Assembly (NCBI GenBank): GCA_947446285.1 | Contig: CANFGH010000003.1 | Location: forward strand, 1 to 33,536 | From: Chloroflexota bacterium | GTDB lineage: Bacteria > Chloroflexota > UBA11872 > UBA12225 | Direction of reading: 5' to 3' | DNA: 33,536 nucleotides | In this document: one piece after another, positions 1-7,773 of the stretch | Layout of the letters: every line of letters starts with the position of its first letter | How positions within the stretch are numbered: position 1 is the stretch's first letter | Made by a program: the position numbers and the translations under genes | Notes under the pieces: generated by a model | Seen by the model: the letters and a program-made list of their open reading frames with translations, nothing else | Told to the model about the DNA's origin: nothing | Databases searched by the model: none

Positions 1-152
1 ACCATCCGGGCGGTCGCATCGGCGAACTCGGCGCGAATATCGGCTGCAACGACGGCCACACCCTCGCCGGCAAGCGACCGTGCCGTTGCCTGACCAATCC
101 CGCCACCCGCACCGGTCACCAATGCCACGCGCCCGTGCAATCCAAGATCCAT
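1..152 (-). CDS. Short-chain dehydrogenase/reductase, N-terminal fragment
   Basis: This gene is absent from the ORF track because it runs off the left edge. Reading the minus strand from the ATG at 152 gives about 50 residues. They open with MDLGLHGRVALVTGAG and continue GGIGQATARSLAGEGVAVVAADI, the first beta-alpha-beta unit of a Rossmann NAD(P)-binding short-chain dehydrogenase. The TGxxxGIG cofactor motif is intact, and the Asp at the end of strand 2 suggests NAD(H) preference. GAAGGTGG lies about seven bases upstream of the ATG as a ribosome binding site. The gene diverges from the TIM-barrel gene at 238, so the 85 bases between them should hold both promoters. The catalytic Ser-Tyr-Lys part is outside the window, so the substrate cannot be read; neighbours suggest a sugar or polyol. 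Confidence 0.85.
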   Translation of the reverse strand, partial: MDLGLHGRVALVTGAGGGIGQATARSLAGEGVAVVAADIRAEFADATARM

Positions 153-237
153 CTCTTGCCACCTTCGACGTGATTCGCCTCCCAGAGGGGGCCACGCAGG
201 ATAATCCCACCTGCCGCCCGACAAGCCCGATTCGCGC

Positions 238-1134
238 GTGTGGCGCCACACCACGTTCGCGGATATCCTCCGCACCATGCGATCAGGTGTAGTTGGACTT
301 CTGCCGAGCGACCCCGCCCAAATCACGGCCGCGCACGCCGCCGTCATCCGAGACTTGGGCTTCACCGGCGCAAGTGTCATGCTTCCGGATCCCGATGGGG
401 TCTCGAAGGATGTCCTCGCGCACGCACGGCAGGTCCTTGCGGACGCTGGCGTCCATGTGGCGCAGGCGAACGCAAGGTATCCATCACTCGTCCATGCGGA
501 CCCGGAACGGCGTGCCGAGGGGATCCGACTGGCCCAGCGCGCGTGCGTCGGGGCCCACGTCCTTAATCCAGACTTCCTGTTGATCCGCCCTGGCAGTCTC
601 AACGTGACGGGGGACTGGCGCCCGCATCCGGGGAACCACACCGCCGAGACCGAGGCCCGTCTCGTGGCAAGCCTCGCTGCTGTATGTACGGTTGCGTCAT
701 CCGAAGGGGTCACGATCGGTCTTGAGTGTGGAAGCATCTCGCCCCTCGATACACCCGCGCGGGTCCGGCGCGTGATCGACGCGGTTGGATCACCCGCACT
801 TCGCTACAACTGCGATCCGGTCAACTTCGCCTCGACATTCCCTTTGGCTTATGACACCTCGGCGCTGATCGCCGACATCTTCCATCACCTTTCGGACTAC
901 ATCGTCTGTGCCCATGTGAAAGATCTGCGGGTCAGTGACGGCATGCCAATCAAGGTGGAGGAATGTGCCCCGTCCGAGGGCATCTTCGACTTCCCGGCGT
1001 TCTTCCGCGCCTACGAGGCAATCCGGCCGAATGGCTTCGCCCTCATCGAACACCTTCCGGACGAACGGATCCCGGCCGCCAAGCAGGCCGTCGACCGCAT
1101 CGTCCACGAGATGGGACTGCACTGGGTCGCTTAA
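238..1134 (+). CDS. Sugar phosphate isomerase/epimerase-like TIM-barrel protein
   Basis: A 298-residue protein of the AP-endonuclease-2/xylose-isomerase-like TIM-barrel superfamily. The expected metal ligands are visible: Glu163 in IGLECGS, Asp193 in NCDPVNF, His226 in CAHVKD and Glu271 in LIEHLP. These fit a divalent-metal sugar epimerase or isomerase, a role usually filled by family members next to dehydrogenases and sugar importers. The GTG at 238 has no clear Shine-Dalgarno; ATG at 277 (residue 14) is an alternative start. The gene diverges from a dehydrogenase at the left edge and is followed 86 bases later by another dehydrogenase on the same strand, so a two-gene catabolic unit is likely. 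The substrate is unknown; inositol- or uronate-type pathways are possible but unproven. Confidence 0.8.
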   Translation: MWRHTTFADILRTMRSGVVGLLPSDPAQITAAHAAVIRDLGFTGASVMLPDPDGVSKDVLAHARQVLADAGVHVAQANARYPSLVHADPERRAEGIRLAQRACVGAHVLNPDFLLIRPGSLNVTGDWRPHPGNHTAETEARLVASLAAVCTVASSEGVTIGLECGSISPLDTPARVRRVIDAVGSPALRYNCDPVNFASTFPLAYDTSALIADIFHHLSDYIVCAHVKDLRVSDGMPIKVEECAPSEGIFDFPAFFRAYEAIRPNGFALIEHLPDERIPAAKQAVDRIVHEMGLHWVA

Positions 1135-1220
1135 GACGATCCACCTGACTGAGAAACAACCAGAGATTGCGTACACCTCTCGGGATATGTGTCCGACAAG
1201 GGTGCGACAGGAGACGACAA

Positions 1221-1967
1221 GTGACCGGACGACTTTCAGGCAAGGTGGCCATCGTTACCGGTGGAGCCCGCGGAATTGGCGGGGCAACGGCGATCCAGTT
1301 CGCCGCCGACGGTGCCCGCGTCGTCATCGCTGACATTCGTGACGCAGATGCCACGGAGACACTTGCAACGATCCACGCACATGGGGGCGAAGCGGTATTC
1401 GTCCAGACCGATGTCACCGATGAGGCAGCTTGCGCCAACCTCGCCGAACGCGCAGTTGCGGCGTTCGGTCACGTCGACTGCCTCGTCACGTGTGCCGGCA
1501 TCCTGCAAGGTGCGTTTGTCCCGCTTGACGACTTCCCGCTGGAAACATTTGAGCGGGTGCAGGACGTCAACGTGCGGGGAAGTTTCCTGACTGTCAAGCA
1601 TTGCGCGCCGAAAATCGCCGCCACCGGTGGTGGGGTCGTCCTTTGCATCGCCTCGGGCGCGGGGGTCAAGGGTGGCAGTTCTTCAATCGCCTATGGAACC
1701 AGCAAGGCCGCCGTCCACGGCATGGTCATGGTCCTCGAGTCCCGGCTAGCACCGCAGAACATCCGCATCCACGCAATCTGTCCGGGTTCGATCGACACCC
1801 CCCTCAAGCGCGATAATGTGCGCGATGGCGCGATTGCATCCGGTCACGACCCCGAAGCGGCCTTGGCAAATGCCCACCTCGCCTCACCAGACGGCGTCGC
1901 CAAGGTGCTTGCATTCCTCGCCAGCGCCGATGCCGACTACGTGCGGGGAACCATCTTCACCCGCTGA
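1221..1967 (+). CDS. SDR-family NAD(P)-dependent oxidoreductase
   Basis: The tracked ORF begins at 1167, but the GTG at 1221 is preferred because CAGGAGA lies eight bases upstream and the protein then starts MTGRLSGKVAIVTGGARGIGG, right at the first strand of the fold. The result is 248 residues. The cofactor motif TGGARGIG is at 13-20, Asn117 sits in the DVNVRG helix, and the catalytic set is Ser145, Tyr158 and Lys162 (YGTSK). It is a classical short-chain dehydrogenase that oxidises or reduces an alcohol/ketone, probably a sugar derivative given the isomerase upstream. Oddity: the protein stops at YVRGTIFTR, just where relatives usually continue with a VDGG-type tail, so the C-terminus is a few residues short. 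Confidence 0.85.
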   Translation: MTGRLSGKVAIVTGGARGIGGATAIQFAADGARVVIADIRDADATETLATIHAHGGEAVFVQTDVTDEAACANLAERAVAAFGHVDCLVTCAGILQGAFVPLDDFPLETFERVQDVNVRGSFLTVKHCAPKIAATGGGVVLCIASGAGVKGGSSSIAYGTSKAAVHGMVMVLESRLAPQNIRIHAICPGSIDTPLKRDNVRDGAIASGHDPEAALANAHLASPDGVAKVLAFLASADADYVRGTIFTR

Positions 1968-1989
1968 CGAGTCTGTCCCTGCATGGTCC

Positions 1990-2033
1990 AAAAAAATGTG
2001 GGTGGCGAACCGGCAACCGGTCCGCCACCCACA
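1990..2033 (-). terminator. Intrinsic terminator of the solute-binding protein gene
   Basis: A perfect 11-bp stem, TGTGGGTGGCG (1997-2007) with CGCCACCCACA (2023-2033), encloses a 15-base loop. On the minus strand it is followed at once by seven Ts (the A run at 1990-1996). It lies 28 bases past the stop of the lipoprotein gene at 2061, so it ends that minus-strand transcript. The same hairpin may also slow plus-strand transcription leaving the dehydrogenase gene, but it lacks a T run in that direction. Confidence 0.88.
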
Positions 2034-2060
2034 CTAGGGTCTCTAGCTGGGTCTCAGACG

Positions 2061-3494
2061 CTACTTGGAGCAGTCACCGAGCGACTTGGCCATGTCGCGT
2101 TCGAGTTCCGGGAGCACATCCTTGGCCGTCCGCTGCTTCTCTGCGAGTTCCTTGTTGAAGTCGATCAGTTGCTGCCGGAAATCGGTCCACGCGCATGACG
2201 GGGTGAACGCACGTCCGTACTGACCGGCAATCTCGCCGAACCGACGGAACACCGGGTTGTCCTTCACGTATGCCTGCGACTGGAGCGACTTGCGCGGAGG
2301 GGGTGAACCACGCAATTCATGGAACTTCTGCATGTTCGCCGCACGCGTGTAGAACTCAACGAACTTCCACGACGCATCCGGCACCTTGGTCTGGGCGCCA
2401 ACGCAGAGCCAGTTCGTGAACACGGCAGTCTGCTGAGCCTTGCGCTTGATCGGAGTGGCAATCCCGAGGTTCTCAAGACCGCCATTCTTCCGCATCGCGA
2501 GACCAACGCCCGGACCAGCCTCGGTCATGGCCTGCTGACCTGTCTCGAAGGCACCTTGCAGTCCCTTTGGATCGGCTAGCTTGAACTTGTTGAACACGTC
2601 CCAGATGAACTGGCCCCAATCCTGGGCCGCCGCCGTGTCCACCGTGACCTTGGCGCCATCGGCCGTCACGTAGTCGCCCCCGGCCTGGTACATGTACGCG
2701 CACCACGAAGACCAGTTAGTCGTCATGCCATATCCGGAGACGGCAATCTTGTCACCCTCGGTCTTGGTGAGACGGCGTCCCCAGTCAAGGAGCTCCTCCC
2801 ACGAGGTCGGCTGCTTCTCGGGATCCAGACCGGCCGCTCGGAACAAGTCCTTCCGGTAGACCAGCACGCGCGCATCGGATGTGACCGGGACACCGAAGTT
2901 CTTGCCACCGGACGTCGTCGCGTTCACCGCAGATTCGGTGAAGTCGGACGACTCGCCCCAGACCTTCACGTACGGTGAGATGTCTAGGGCCATTTTCTTG
3001 CCGGCCATCGACCCAACCCACTCCGCACCACCAGTGAAGACATCCGGTAGCGAACCGGCAACCATCACCGCGTTGAGACGATCGGCAACACCAGTCCAGT
3101 TCTCCCACTTGACCACGACCTTGATGTTCGGCTGTTCCTTCTTGAACGCCGGCATTAACTCGTCGTCCCACCACTTCTGCACTTCCGGACCGTGGTCGTT
3201 GATCCAGACTTGCAATTCGGTTTGCGCACTGATCACGGTCGGAACCGTCTTCGCTGCGGGCGCAGCCGGGGCCACCGTTGGAGCCGGTGCGGTCGTTGGT
3301 GCAGCGGCTGCCGGTGCAGGTGCCTTGGTTGGTTCCGCCTTGGCGGCTGGTGCCGCCGGCGCCGTGTCGCCACCGCATGCCACGAGGGCCACACCCGCAA
3401 CCGCACTCGCCAGGACACCCCGACGTGCACTCACCGAACCCAACACGTTGTCATCCCCATTGACAGCCTGACCTGCCTGTTCCTGATCTGCCAT
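2061..3494 (-). CDS. Family-1 extracellular solute-binding lipoprotein (carbohydrate ABC importer)
   Basis: The ORF starts at 3578 in the track, but the ATG at 3494 is preferred: GGGGGTGG precedes it and the protein then opens MADQEQAGQ. It has 477 residues. An Arg-Arg signal (SARRGVLASAVAGVALVAC) ends in a lipobox whose Cys would be lipid-anchored. A roughly 45-residue Ala/Pro/Lys/Thr linker follows, then a mature domain with features of the MalE/UgpB-type cluster (WKNW-like KWENWTG, DVFTGGAEW, FGVPVTSDARVLVYRKDLF, ASWKFVEFYT). It should capture a sugar or glycerol-phosphate-like ligand outside the membrane and pass it to a permease. No permease or ATPase is next to it; they must lie elsewhere. 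It is downstream of a TIM-barrel gene, 84 bases apart, and ends at a strong terminator. Confidence 0.88.
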   Translation of the reverse strand: MADQEQAGQAVNGDDNVLGSVSARRGVLASAVAGVALVACGGDTAPAAPAAKAEPTKAPAPAAAAPTTAPAPTVAPAAPAAKTVPTVISAQTELQVWINDHGPEVQKWWDDELMPAFKKEQPNIKVVVKWENWTGVADRLNAVMVAGSLPDVFTGGAEWVGSMAGKKMALDISPYVKVWGESSDFTESAVNATTSGGKNFGVPVTSDARVLVYRKDLFRAAGLDPEKQPTSWEELLDWGRRLTKTEGDKIAVSGYGMTTNWSSWCAYMYQAGGDYVTADGAKVTVDTAAAQDWGQFIWDVFNKFKLADPKGLQGAFETGQQAMTEAGPGVGLAMRKNGGLENLGIATPIKRKAQQTAVFTNWLCVGAQTKVPDASWKFVEFYTRAANMQKFHELRGSPPPRKSLQSQAYVKDNPVFRRFGEIAGQYGRAFTPSCAWTDFRQQLIDFNKELAEKQRTAKDVLPELERDMAKSLGDCSK

Positions 3495-3578
3495 GTTCCA
3501 CCCCCACAGATTGGCGTTACGTACCGCAAAACAGACTCCGACCGACGAACGCCATTGACGGTCGTAGCGCACTCCCAA

Positions 3579-4472
3579 TTAGGTCAGTGAAAGACCTGCC
3601 TTGGCATATATTGGTCGCAGGCTGTCAAGGCCCGCGGTGGCGTATGCCTCCGGCGCGACTCCCGCCATGCGGGGACCAAGCACCTCGAGCGCGACAAAGC
3701 CATCGAACCCCGTGTGACTGATCGCCGACAACCAGTCGGCCAAGGGGAAGTTCCCCTGGCCCGGCATGATCCGGTCAAAGTCGTGGAGTTCGTGCCTTGC
3801 CACATCTGACTTTCCGTCATTGATGTGCAACAACGTGATCCATTCGCCCGGGGTTTCACGGATCTGGGCAATCGTTCCATTCGACCCGTACCAGTGGTAG
3901 GAGTCGAGTGTGATGCCGACATTTCGCGACTTCACCTCGTGAAGTAGTTCATTCGTTTCAGCGAGGGACTGGACGAACGGGTGCGTTTCCCCGCGAGAGG
4001 TCCAATGGGTGACCGTCTCCGGCTTATATACCGGGCACCCAAGGAACTCAAGCCCGATCCGGACACCCGTGCCATCGAGCGCGGCATCCATGCGCTTGAT
4101 GCGTTCAACGGCAATCGGCCACGCTTCCGCCTTTGGCATCGTGGCAAAGCGGCTGATTGCGCCGCCAGTGGTAGTCCCACCAAGCGCCACGACATCCGCT
4201 GCGAGCGCATGGACATGTTCGAGCGCCTTCTCAAACTCTTCCTCTGGGGAAAAGACGCCGGCGCGCACAACACCACCAATGGTCCCGGGTACAACACCGT
4301 TCGCATCCAGGAGATGGCGAACCTTCGCGTTGTCACCGTAGGCATGCGCCTCGGCAAGGCTGAAATCGACGGCCGGATAGCCCGTCCGACCCGCAAGAAC
4401 GACCTTTTCCTCAAACGTGAGATTGCCACCACCGAGTTGCGAGCCATGCAGTGTTGGACGGATACGTGCCAT
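3579..4472 (-). CDS. Sugar phosphate isomerase/epimerase-like TIM-barrel protein
   Basis: The ATG at 4472 is chosen over the tracked 4610 start: GGAAGGAAGAC lies just upstream and residues before it look non-coding. The 297-residue product is a second, distantly related member of the xylose-isomerase-like TIM-barrel superfamily. Likely metal and catalytic residues are Glu142 (IGLEFLG), Asp190 and His193 (TLDSYHWYG), His216 (LLHINDG) and Glu263 (VALEVLGP). It probably isomerises or epimerises a keto-sugar or sugar phosphate. It is the first gene of a two-gene minus-strand unit with the solute-binding lipoprotein, which ties it to uptake of the same compound. The substrate cannot be read from sequence alone. 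Confidence 0.82.
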   Translation of the reverse strand: MARIRPTLHGSQLGGGNLTFEEKVVLAGRTGYPAVDFSLAEAHAYGDNAKVRHLLDANGVVPGTIGGVVRAGVFSPEEEFEKALEHVHALAADVVALGGTTTGGAISRFATMPKAEAWPIAVERIKRMDAALDGTGVRIGLEFLGCPVYKPETVTHWTSRGETHPFVQSLAETNELLHEVKSRNVGITLDSYHWYGSNGTIAQIRETPGEWITLLHINDGKSDVARHELHDFDRIMPGQGNFPLADWLSAISHTGFDGFVALEVLGPRMAGVAPEAYATAGLDSLRPIYAKAGLSLT

Positions 4473-4645
4473 GACTGTCTTCCTTCCGTGCCTGCCGGGT
4501 TGACGACCCGTCGGCCAATCAGGTCCGAGACACCTAAATGAAACCTTGGACCCCGGTGAACAGGATACGACGTTTTCCTGCAATGTCCTATCCCAACAGG
4601 GGGGAGGCACGAGGAAACTGATGCTAGAACAGCACTCCGTGCCGA

Positions 4646-5740
4646 TCAGGTAGATGAGGGCCCGGAACCAGACGGTGGGCGGTGACGTCGGCGAAGAAAC
4701 TCCTCAAGTGCGTCGACCATGGCCGCGCCACTCGGCAACTCCTCGCCCGCGACCGCCGGGCCGTCATCATCGTCGTCGTCGTCGTCCTGACCTTCGCGGT
4801 ATTGGCGTTCGAGGTCGCGGACATACTCCATTGCCTCAGGATCACGCGATACAGCTTCGCGCACCTGGTCACCGAAACGCGTCGCCGCGTCATCGATGGT
4901 CTGAAGATCCAGAGAGACTTCAACCATCCGGACAAGTTCCCGCAACATGCGGGATGCAACCACCGGGTTCGGACTGGCAGAGATGTAGTGCGGCGCATGC
5001 CCCCAGATCGAGAGGACCGGGTACTTCCGTTCCGCAAACCGCGACGTCAGGACCCCCACAATCCCGGTCGGGCCGCGGTACTTGCTCGCCACGAACTTGT
5101 GAGGTCGCAGCAGCGGGTGTCGTTCAGGGTTCGTTGCCGACTTCGACACATGCGGGGGCACAGTATGGGGAATGTCTGTATTGAGAGACCCGAGACCGAC
5201 GACGAGTTCAACACCGATGCGCCTCGCGACGTCTAACACGATGTCCGCAAACTGACGCCAACGCAGGTCTGGTTCGGTTCCAAGCACGACGATGAGGTCG
5301 CGCGCCTCGGGCGCATCAGACGGGTCAACACACGTGAAGAAGTCGACGGTCGGCCAGATGATCTGTCGGCGGCGCCCCTTACGGGCCGGCTTGACCACGG
5401 GCCTCGTCTCGGTGAAGACGAAGTACTCCTCCGCATCCACCCACCCAAACCGGTCTCCATCTCGTTGGGAAACGATCAGGCGGGCCGCCGTCGAGGCTGC
5501 CTCACCCGCGTCATTCCAACCCTCGAAGGCAAAGACCAAAGTAGGGTGGCGAAGAACCGGTATGCCGGTCAGCGTGAGCGAAGCCGGCAATCTCTCGCCA
5601 TCAATCGTGCGCCTACCCCGGCTGCGACTGCGGCTGGCGGCACGGGATTCATCCGGCAAGTCCACCAAATCTTCATCTAGGCCGGGGATTTCAAGCCGAA
5701 AGTTGAACCGCTCGTCGAAAACGTCGCCCGTCTCACCCAT
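4646..5740 (-). CDS. PAC2 family protein
   Basis: A protein of about 364 residues in the PAC2 (proteasome assembly chaperone 2-like) family common in Actinobacteria and also found in Chloroflexota. Family signs are LVFAFEGWNDAGEAAS near residue 70, the LNTDIPHTVPP stretch, GPTGIVGVL and LSIWGHAPHYI. Its bacterial function is not established; a role in protein assembly or quality control is only suggested by the eukaryotic namesake. The C-terminus carries a run of eight Asp residues followed by a short Gly/Pro tail. The ATG at 5740 is chosen; the tracked GTG at 5749 in the same frame is equally possible, and neither has a strong ribosome site. It is a single gene flanked by probable non-coding DNA. 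Confidence 0.85.
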   Translation of the reverse strand: MGETGDVFDERFNFRLEIPGLDEDLVDLPDESRAASRSRSRGRRTIDGERLPASLTLTGIPVLRHPTLVFAFEGWNDAGEAASTAARLIVSQRDGDRFGWVDAEEYFVFTETRPVVKPARKGRRRQIIWPTVDFFTCVDPSDAPEARDLIVVLGTEPDLRWRQFADIVLDVARRIGVELVVGLGSLNTDIPHTVPPHVSKSATNPERHPLLRPHKFVASKYRGPTGIVGVLTSRFAERKYPVLSIWGHAPHYISASPNPVVASRMLRELVRMVEVSLDLQTIDDAATRFGDQVREAVSRDPEAMEYVRDLERQYREGQDDDDDDDDGPAVAGEELPSGAAMVDALEEFLRRRHRPPSGSGPSST

Positions 5741-5820
5741 CTGACGCACCCATCATACCCGAGTGACCTGACGGACCGCTGCACCACGGAGACGTTGATC
5801 ACGACTGACCTAAATAGCGA

Positions 5821-5850
5821 GAGGCACGCCCACTGGTGTGGACGTGCCTC
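5821..5850 (-). terminator. Hairpin after the bS22-like gene
   Basis: GAGGCACG and CGTGCCTC form a perfect 8-bp stem, and the loop can pair further (CCAC/GTGG). It lies about 40 bases beyond the stop of the small ribosomal-protein gene on the minus strand and before the PAC2 start. The T run on the exit side is poor (TCTCGCTATTT), so it is a weak intrinsic terminator or an mRNA-stabilising stem. Confidence 0.5.
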
Positions 5851-5891
5851 GTATTCTGGTGCGGCTCCGCCTAGTTTCCCAGACGGTGCGC

Positions 5892-5981
5892 TCACTTGCG
5901 CTTGTGACGCTCGCGCTTGAGACGCTTGCGGTACTTGTGACGCGAGATTTTGCGCCGACGCTTCTTAATGACCGAACTCAT
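5892..5981 (-). CDS. Small basic ribosomal protein, bS22/COX24-like (29 aa)
   Basis: Too short for the ORF track. The minus strand from the ATG at 5981 encodes 29 residues, MSSVIKKRRRKISRHKYRK followed by RLKRERHKRK, then TGA. This matches the shape of the AURKAIP1/COX24-domain mini-proteins of Actinobacteria (SVIKKRRKRM..KKHRKLLR), identified as ribosomal protein bS22 of the small subunit. Seventeen or more residues are Lys or Arg, as expected for an rRNA-binding peptide. AAGG sits about six bases upstream as ribosome site, and a hairpin follows downstream. The N-terminal SVIKKRRRKIS block is the strongest evidence. It stands alone between the PAC2 gene and a propeller lipoprotein gene. Confidence 0.85.
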   Translation of the reverse strand: MSSVIKKRRRKISRHKYRKRLKRERHKRK

Positions 5982-6074
5982 GTGGCCTTGTTATGGCACA
6001 TTCCGGCGCAACCTGTCAACTGATCACACAAACCAGCCACGCTTCAGGCCAGATCGCAACCCAGACGCACCCGG

Positions 6075-7175
6075 TCACCGCCAGTCGATGGCCCCGTGCC
6101 CACCAGCGGCATCGATGACCCGGAGGTCATTCGACGATGGGGTGAGTACGTACACACCACCGCCTGAGACGAGGGCAAGCCTGGTTCCATCGGGCGACCA
6201 CGACGCTGATGGACTGTCCTCACCCAATGTCGTGAGGCGGCTGAACCCGGTGCCATCAAACGCAACGGAAAACAGGTCCATCGGCACCCCATGTGCCCTA
6301 CCACGCGCCGAAGCAACCCGGGCATCCAGCCAGGCGCGTCGAGGCAGTGGGGTAACCGTCGGCACTGGCGTGAACGGAGACGCCGCCGAAAAGACCAGTT
6401 TGCTTCCGTCACGGGAAAACCGCGGCCACGATGCGTTGTCCGCCAGTGTGGGAGGGACGACCGTCCGGGTACCGAGCCCGTCATTTGTCCCCACCTCAAT
6501 CGTGCGCCCGTCGATCGTTCGACGAACCCATGCCAGGTAGCGACCATCCGGGGAAAGCGCCGCGTCAAAGCCACCTCGCACGACAACCTCCGGCGACGCC
6601 TGTCCCGGTCCGACGGCGACGCGAACCACTTCCTCGATGGTGTCTCGCACGACCGCACCATCAATCACCGGCGCAACATGGTTCGCATACACCGTACGCC
6701 CATCAGGAGACCACGTTGGACGGTCATATGCGCCACCCTCGCGGTCATGCACCAAAAGCTGTCGGGTGGACCCGGTCGCGACATCCAGGAGAGAGAGATC
6801 GGTCCCAGGCAGAATCAGCGCCGGCGACGCACCGCGCGAGACGGTGAGGGGCGGCGTGTACGCGTAGACAACTTGCTTGCCATCGGGTGACCATGCCGGG
6901 TCCCGTGCGACTGCTCCCGAAGGGACCGCGAGAATGACCTTCCGGGACCGCCCATCAGCCGACAACTGGACGAGACTGCCTTCAGACCCAAAGATCAGTC
7001 GCGGTTCACCATCGGATCCCCCAAACCCGAATGAGCCGATCCCGCCGAACTCGCACGACGCGAGTGCAAAGACGCAGCTCACCCCGGCCTGCAGTCCCCG
7101 GCGCGACCAAGTTCCTGCTGTTGGGACCCGTTTCGGGCCAAGAAGAGGCGCACCATCGCTTGACGCCCGACCCAT
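6075..7175 (-). CDS. TolB/WD40-like beta-propeller lipoprotein
   Basis: The tracked ORF starts inside the tRNA gene at 7307; the ATG at 7175, with AGGT about ten bases upstream, avoids this and gives 366 residues. The N-terminus has an Arg-Arg signal ([19 protein letters not shown]) ending in a plausible lipobox. The rest is a repeated propeller pattern: [57 protein letters not shown] and [15 protein letters not shown], about five to six PD40/TolB-type blades. Such proteins bind partners or ligands at the cell surface; no catalytic residues are evident. The gene is transcribed away from tRNA-Pro. Its partner and role are unknown. Confidence 0.8.
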   Translation of the reverse strand: MGRASSDGAPLLGPKRVPTAGTWSRRGLQAGVSCVFALASCEFGGIGSFGFGGSDGEPRLIFGSEGSLVQLSADGRSRKVILAVPSGAVARDPAWSPDGKQVVYAYTPPLTVSRGASPALILPGTDLSLLDVATGSTRQLLVHDREGGAYDRPTWSPDGRTVYANHVAPVIDGAVVRDTIEEVVRVAVGPGQASPEVVVRGGFDAALSPDGRYLAWVRRTIDGRTIEVGTNDGLGTRTVVPPTLADNASWPRFSRDGSKLVFSAASPFTPVPTVTPLPRRAWLDARVASARGRAHGVPMDLFSVAFDGTGFSRLTTLGEDSPSASWSPDGTRLALVSGGGVYVLTPSSNDLRVIDAAGGHGAIDWR

Positions 7176-7199
7176 CAGCGACCTATAGTCGATGGCATG

Positions 7200-7219
7200 C
7201 CGATGGTGCGAACCATCGG
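7200..7219. repeat. Perfect 8-bp hairpin with GCGA tetraloop
   Basis: CCGATGGT and ACCATCGG form a perfect stem around the GNRA-type loop GCGA. It lies between the start of the propeller gene (7175, minus) and the tRNA (7249, plus). It could be a regulator site or a structured leader; there is no T run, so it is not an ordinary terminator. Confidence 0.5.
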
Positions 7220-7248
7220 GGACGGCGTCCGGTCCCACCGGCGCAGTG

Positions 7249-7325
7249 CGGGGAGTGGCGCAGCCTGGTAGCGCGCAGCGTTCGGGACGCTGAGGTCGGA
7301 GGTTCAAGTCCTCTCTCCCCGACCA
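7249..7325 (+). tRNA. tRNA-Pro (anticodon CGG)
   Basis: A full cloverleaf can be folded by eye. The acceptor stem is CGGGGAG/CTCCCCG, the D arm GCGC-AGCCTGGTA-GCGC, the anticodon arm CAGCG-TTCGGGA-CGCTG with anticodon CGG, and the T arm GGAGG-TTCAAGT-CCTCT with one G-U pair. The discriminator is A, and the 3' CCA is encoded in the DNA. It reads proline codon CCG, frequent in this GC-rich sequence. Confidence 0.97.
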
Positions 7326-7332
7326 TCACCGA

Positions 7333-7352
7333 TGACCGTAAACACACGGTCA
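7333..7352 (+). terminator. Hairpin just after tRNA-Pro
   Basis: TGACCGT-AAACAC-ACGGTCA forms a perfect 7-bp stem eight bases after the tRNA CCA end. No T run follows, so it may be a processing stop or a weak terminator of the tRNA transcript. Confidence 0.4.
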
Positions 7353-7442
7353 CCGATCAGGCCTTGGGTCACCAACTCGGTACCGGCACGGGATGTTCCA
7401 AGCAGGGGAAGACGGGTCACAGCATAACCCGCCCCGTGATCG

Positions 7443-7718
7443 TCATGCCTCTGGTTGGACCAGTGTCACCAAGCCAAGCCCGACGACCATCGCGAGACCA
7501 CCTGCCCACCATAGGTCGAGTTCCATGTGCCCGAGGGTTGCGCCACCGACCGAGGCAACCACGAAGCAGCTGATGCTCACGACGACAAAGAGGGATGCAA
7601 CCGGACTTGGTGATGCACCTCCCACGATCAATGAGTAGTCGTGGTGGTCACCCTTGGTGGAATCAGTCCCTGTCGCCTTGGGCGACGCGGTTGGTCGGGA
7701 ACGGTTCTGGTCACTCAT
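7443..7718 (-). CDS. Small hypothetical membrane protein
   Basis: The ATG at 7718 (MSDQNRSRPTAS) is preferred to the tracked 7820 start because the longer form overlaps the upstream gene and looks non-coding. The product is about 91 residues: a polar N-terminal 40 residues rich in Ser/Thr/Asp, then two hydrophobic segments (SPVASLFVVVSISCFVVASV and WWAGGLAMVVGLGLVTLV) joined by a short loop, suggesting a two-pass membrane protein with both ends cytoplasmic. I do not recognise a family. It lies 55 bases downstream of another unknown gene on the same strand, so the two may be co-transcribed. Confidence 0.6.
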   Translation of the reverse strand: MSDQNRSRPTASPKATGTDSTKGDHHDYSLIVGGASPSPVASLFVVVSISCFVVASVGGATLGHMELDLWWAGGLAMVVGLGLVTLVQPEA

Positions 7719-7773
7719 CGCGAATTCCCACGTCTCGGGCACGCCAAGCCACAACTCCAGATGGCCGACGGGT

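Noticed and set aside
2881-3471. Plus-strand ORF of 196 residues with AAGAAGA-like repeats
   Set aside because: It is the reverse of the Ala/Pro linker and N-terminal part of the solute-binding lipoprotein.
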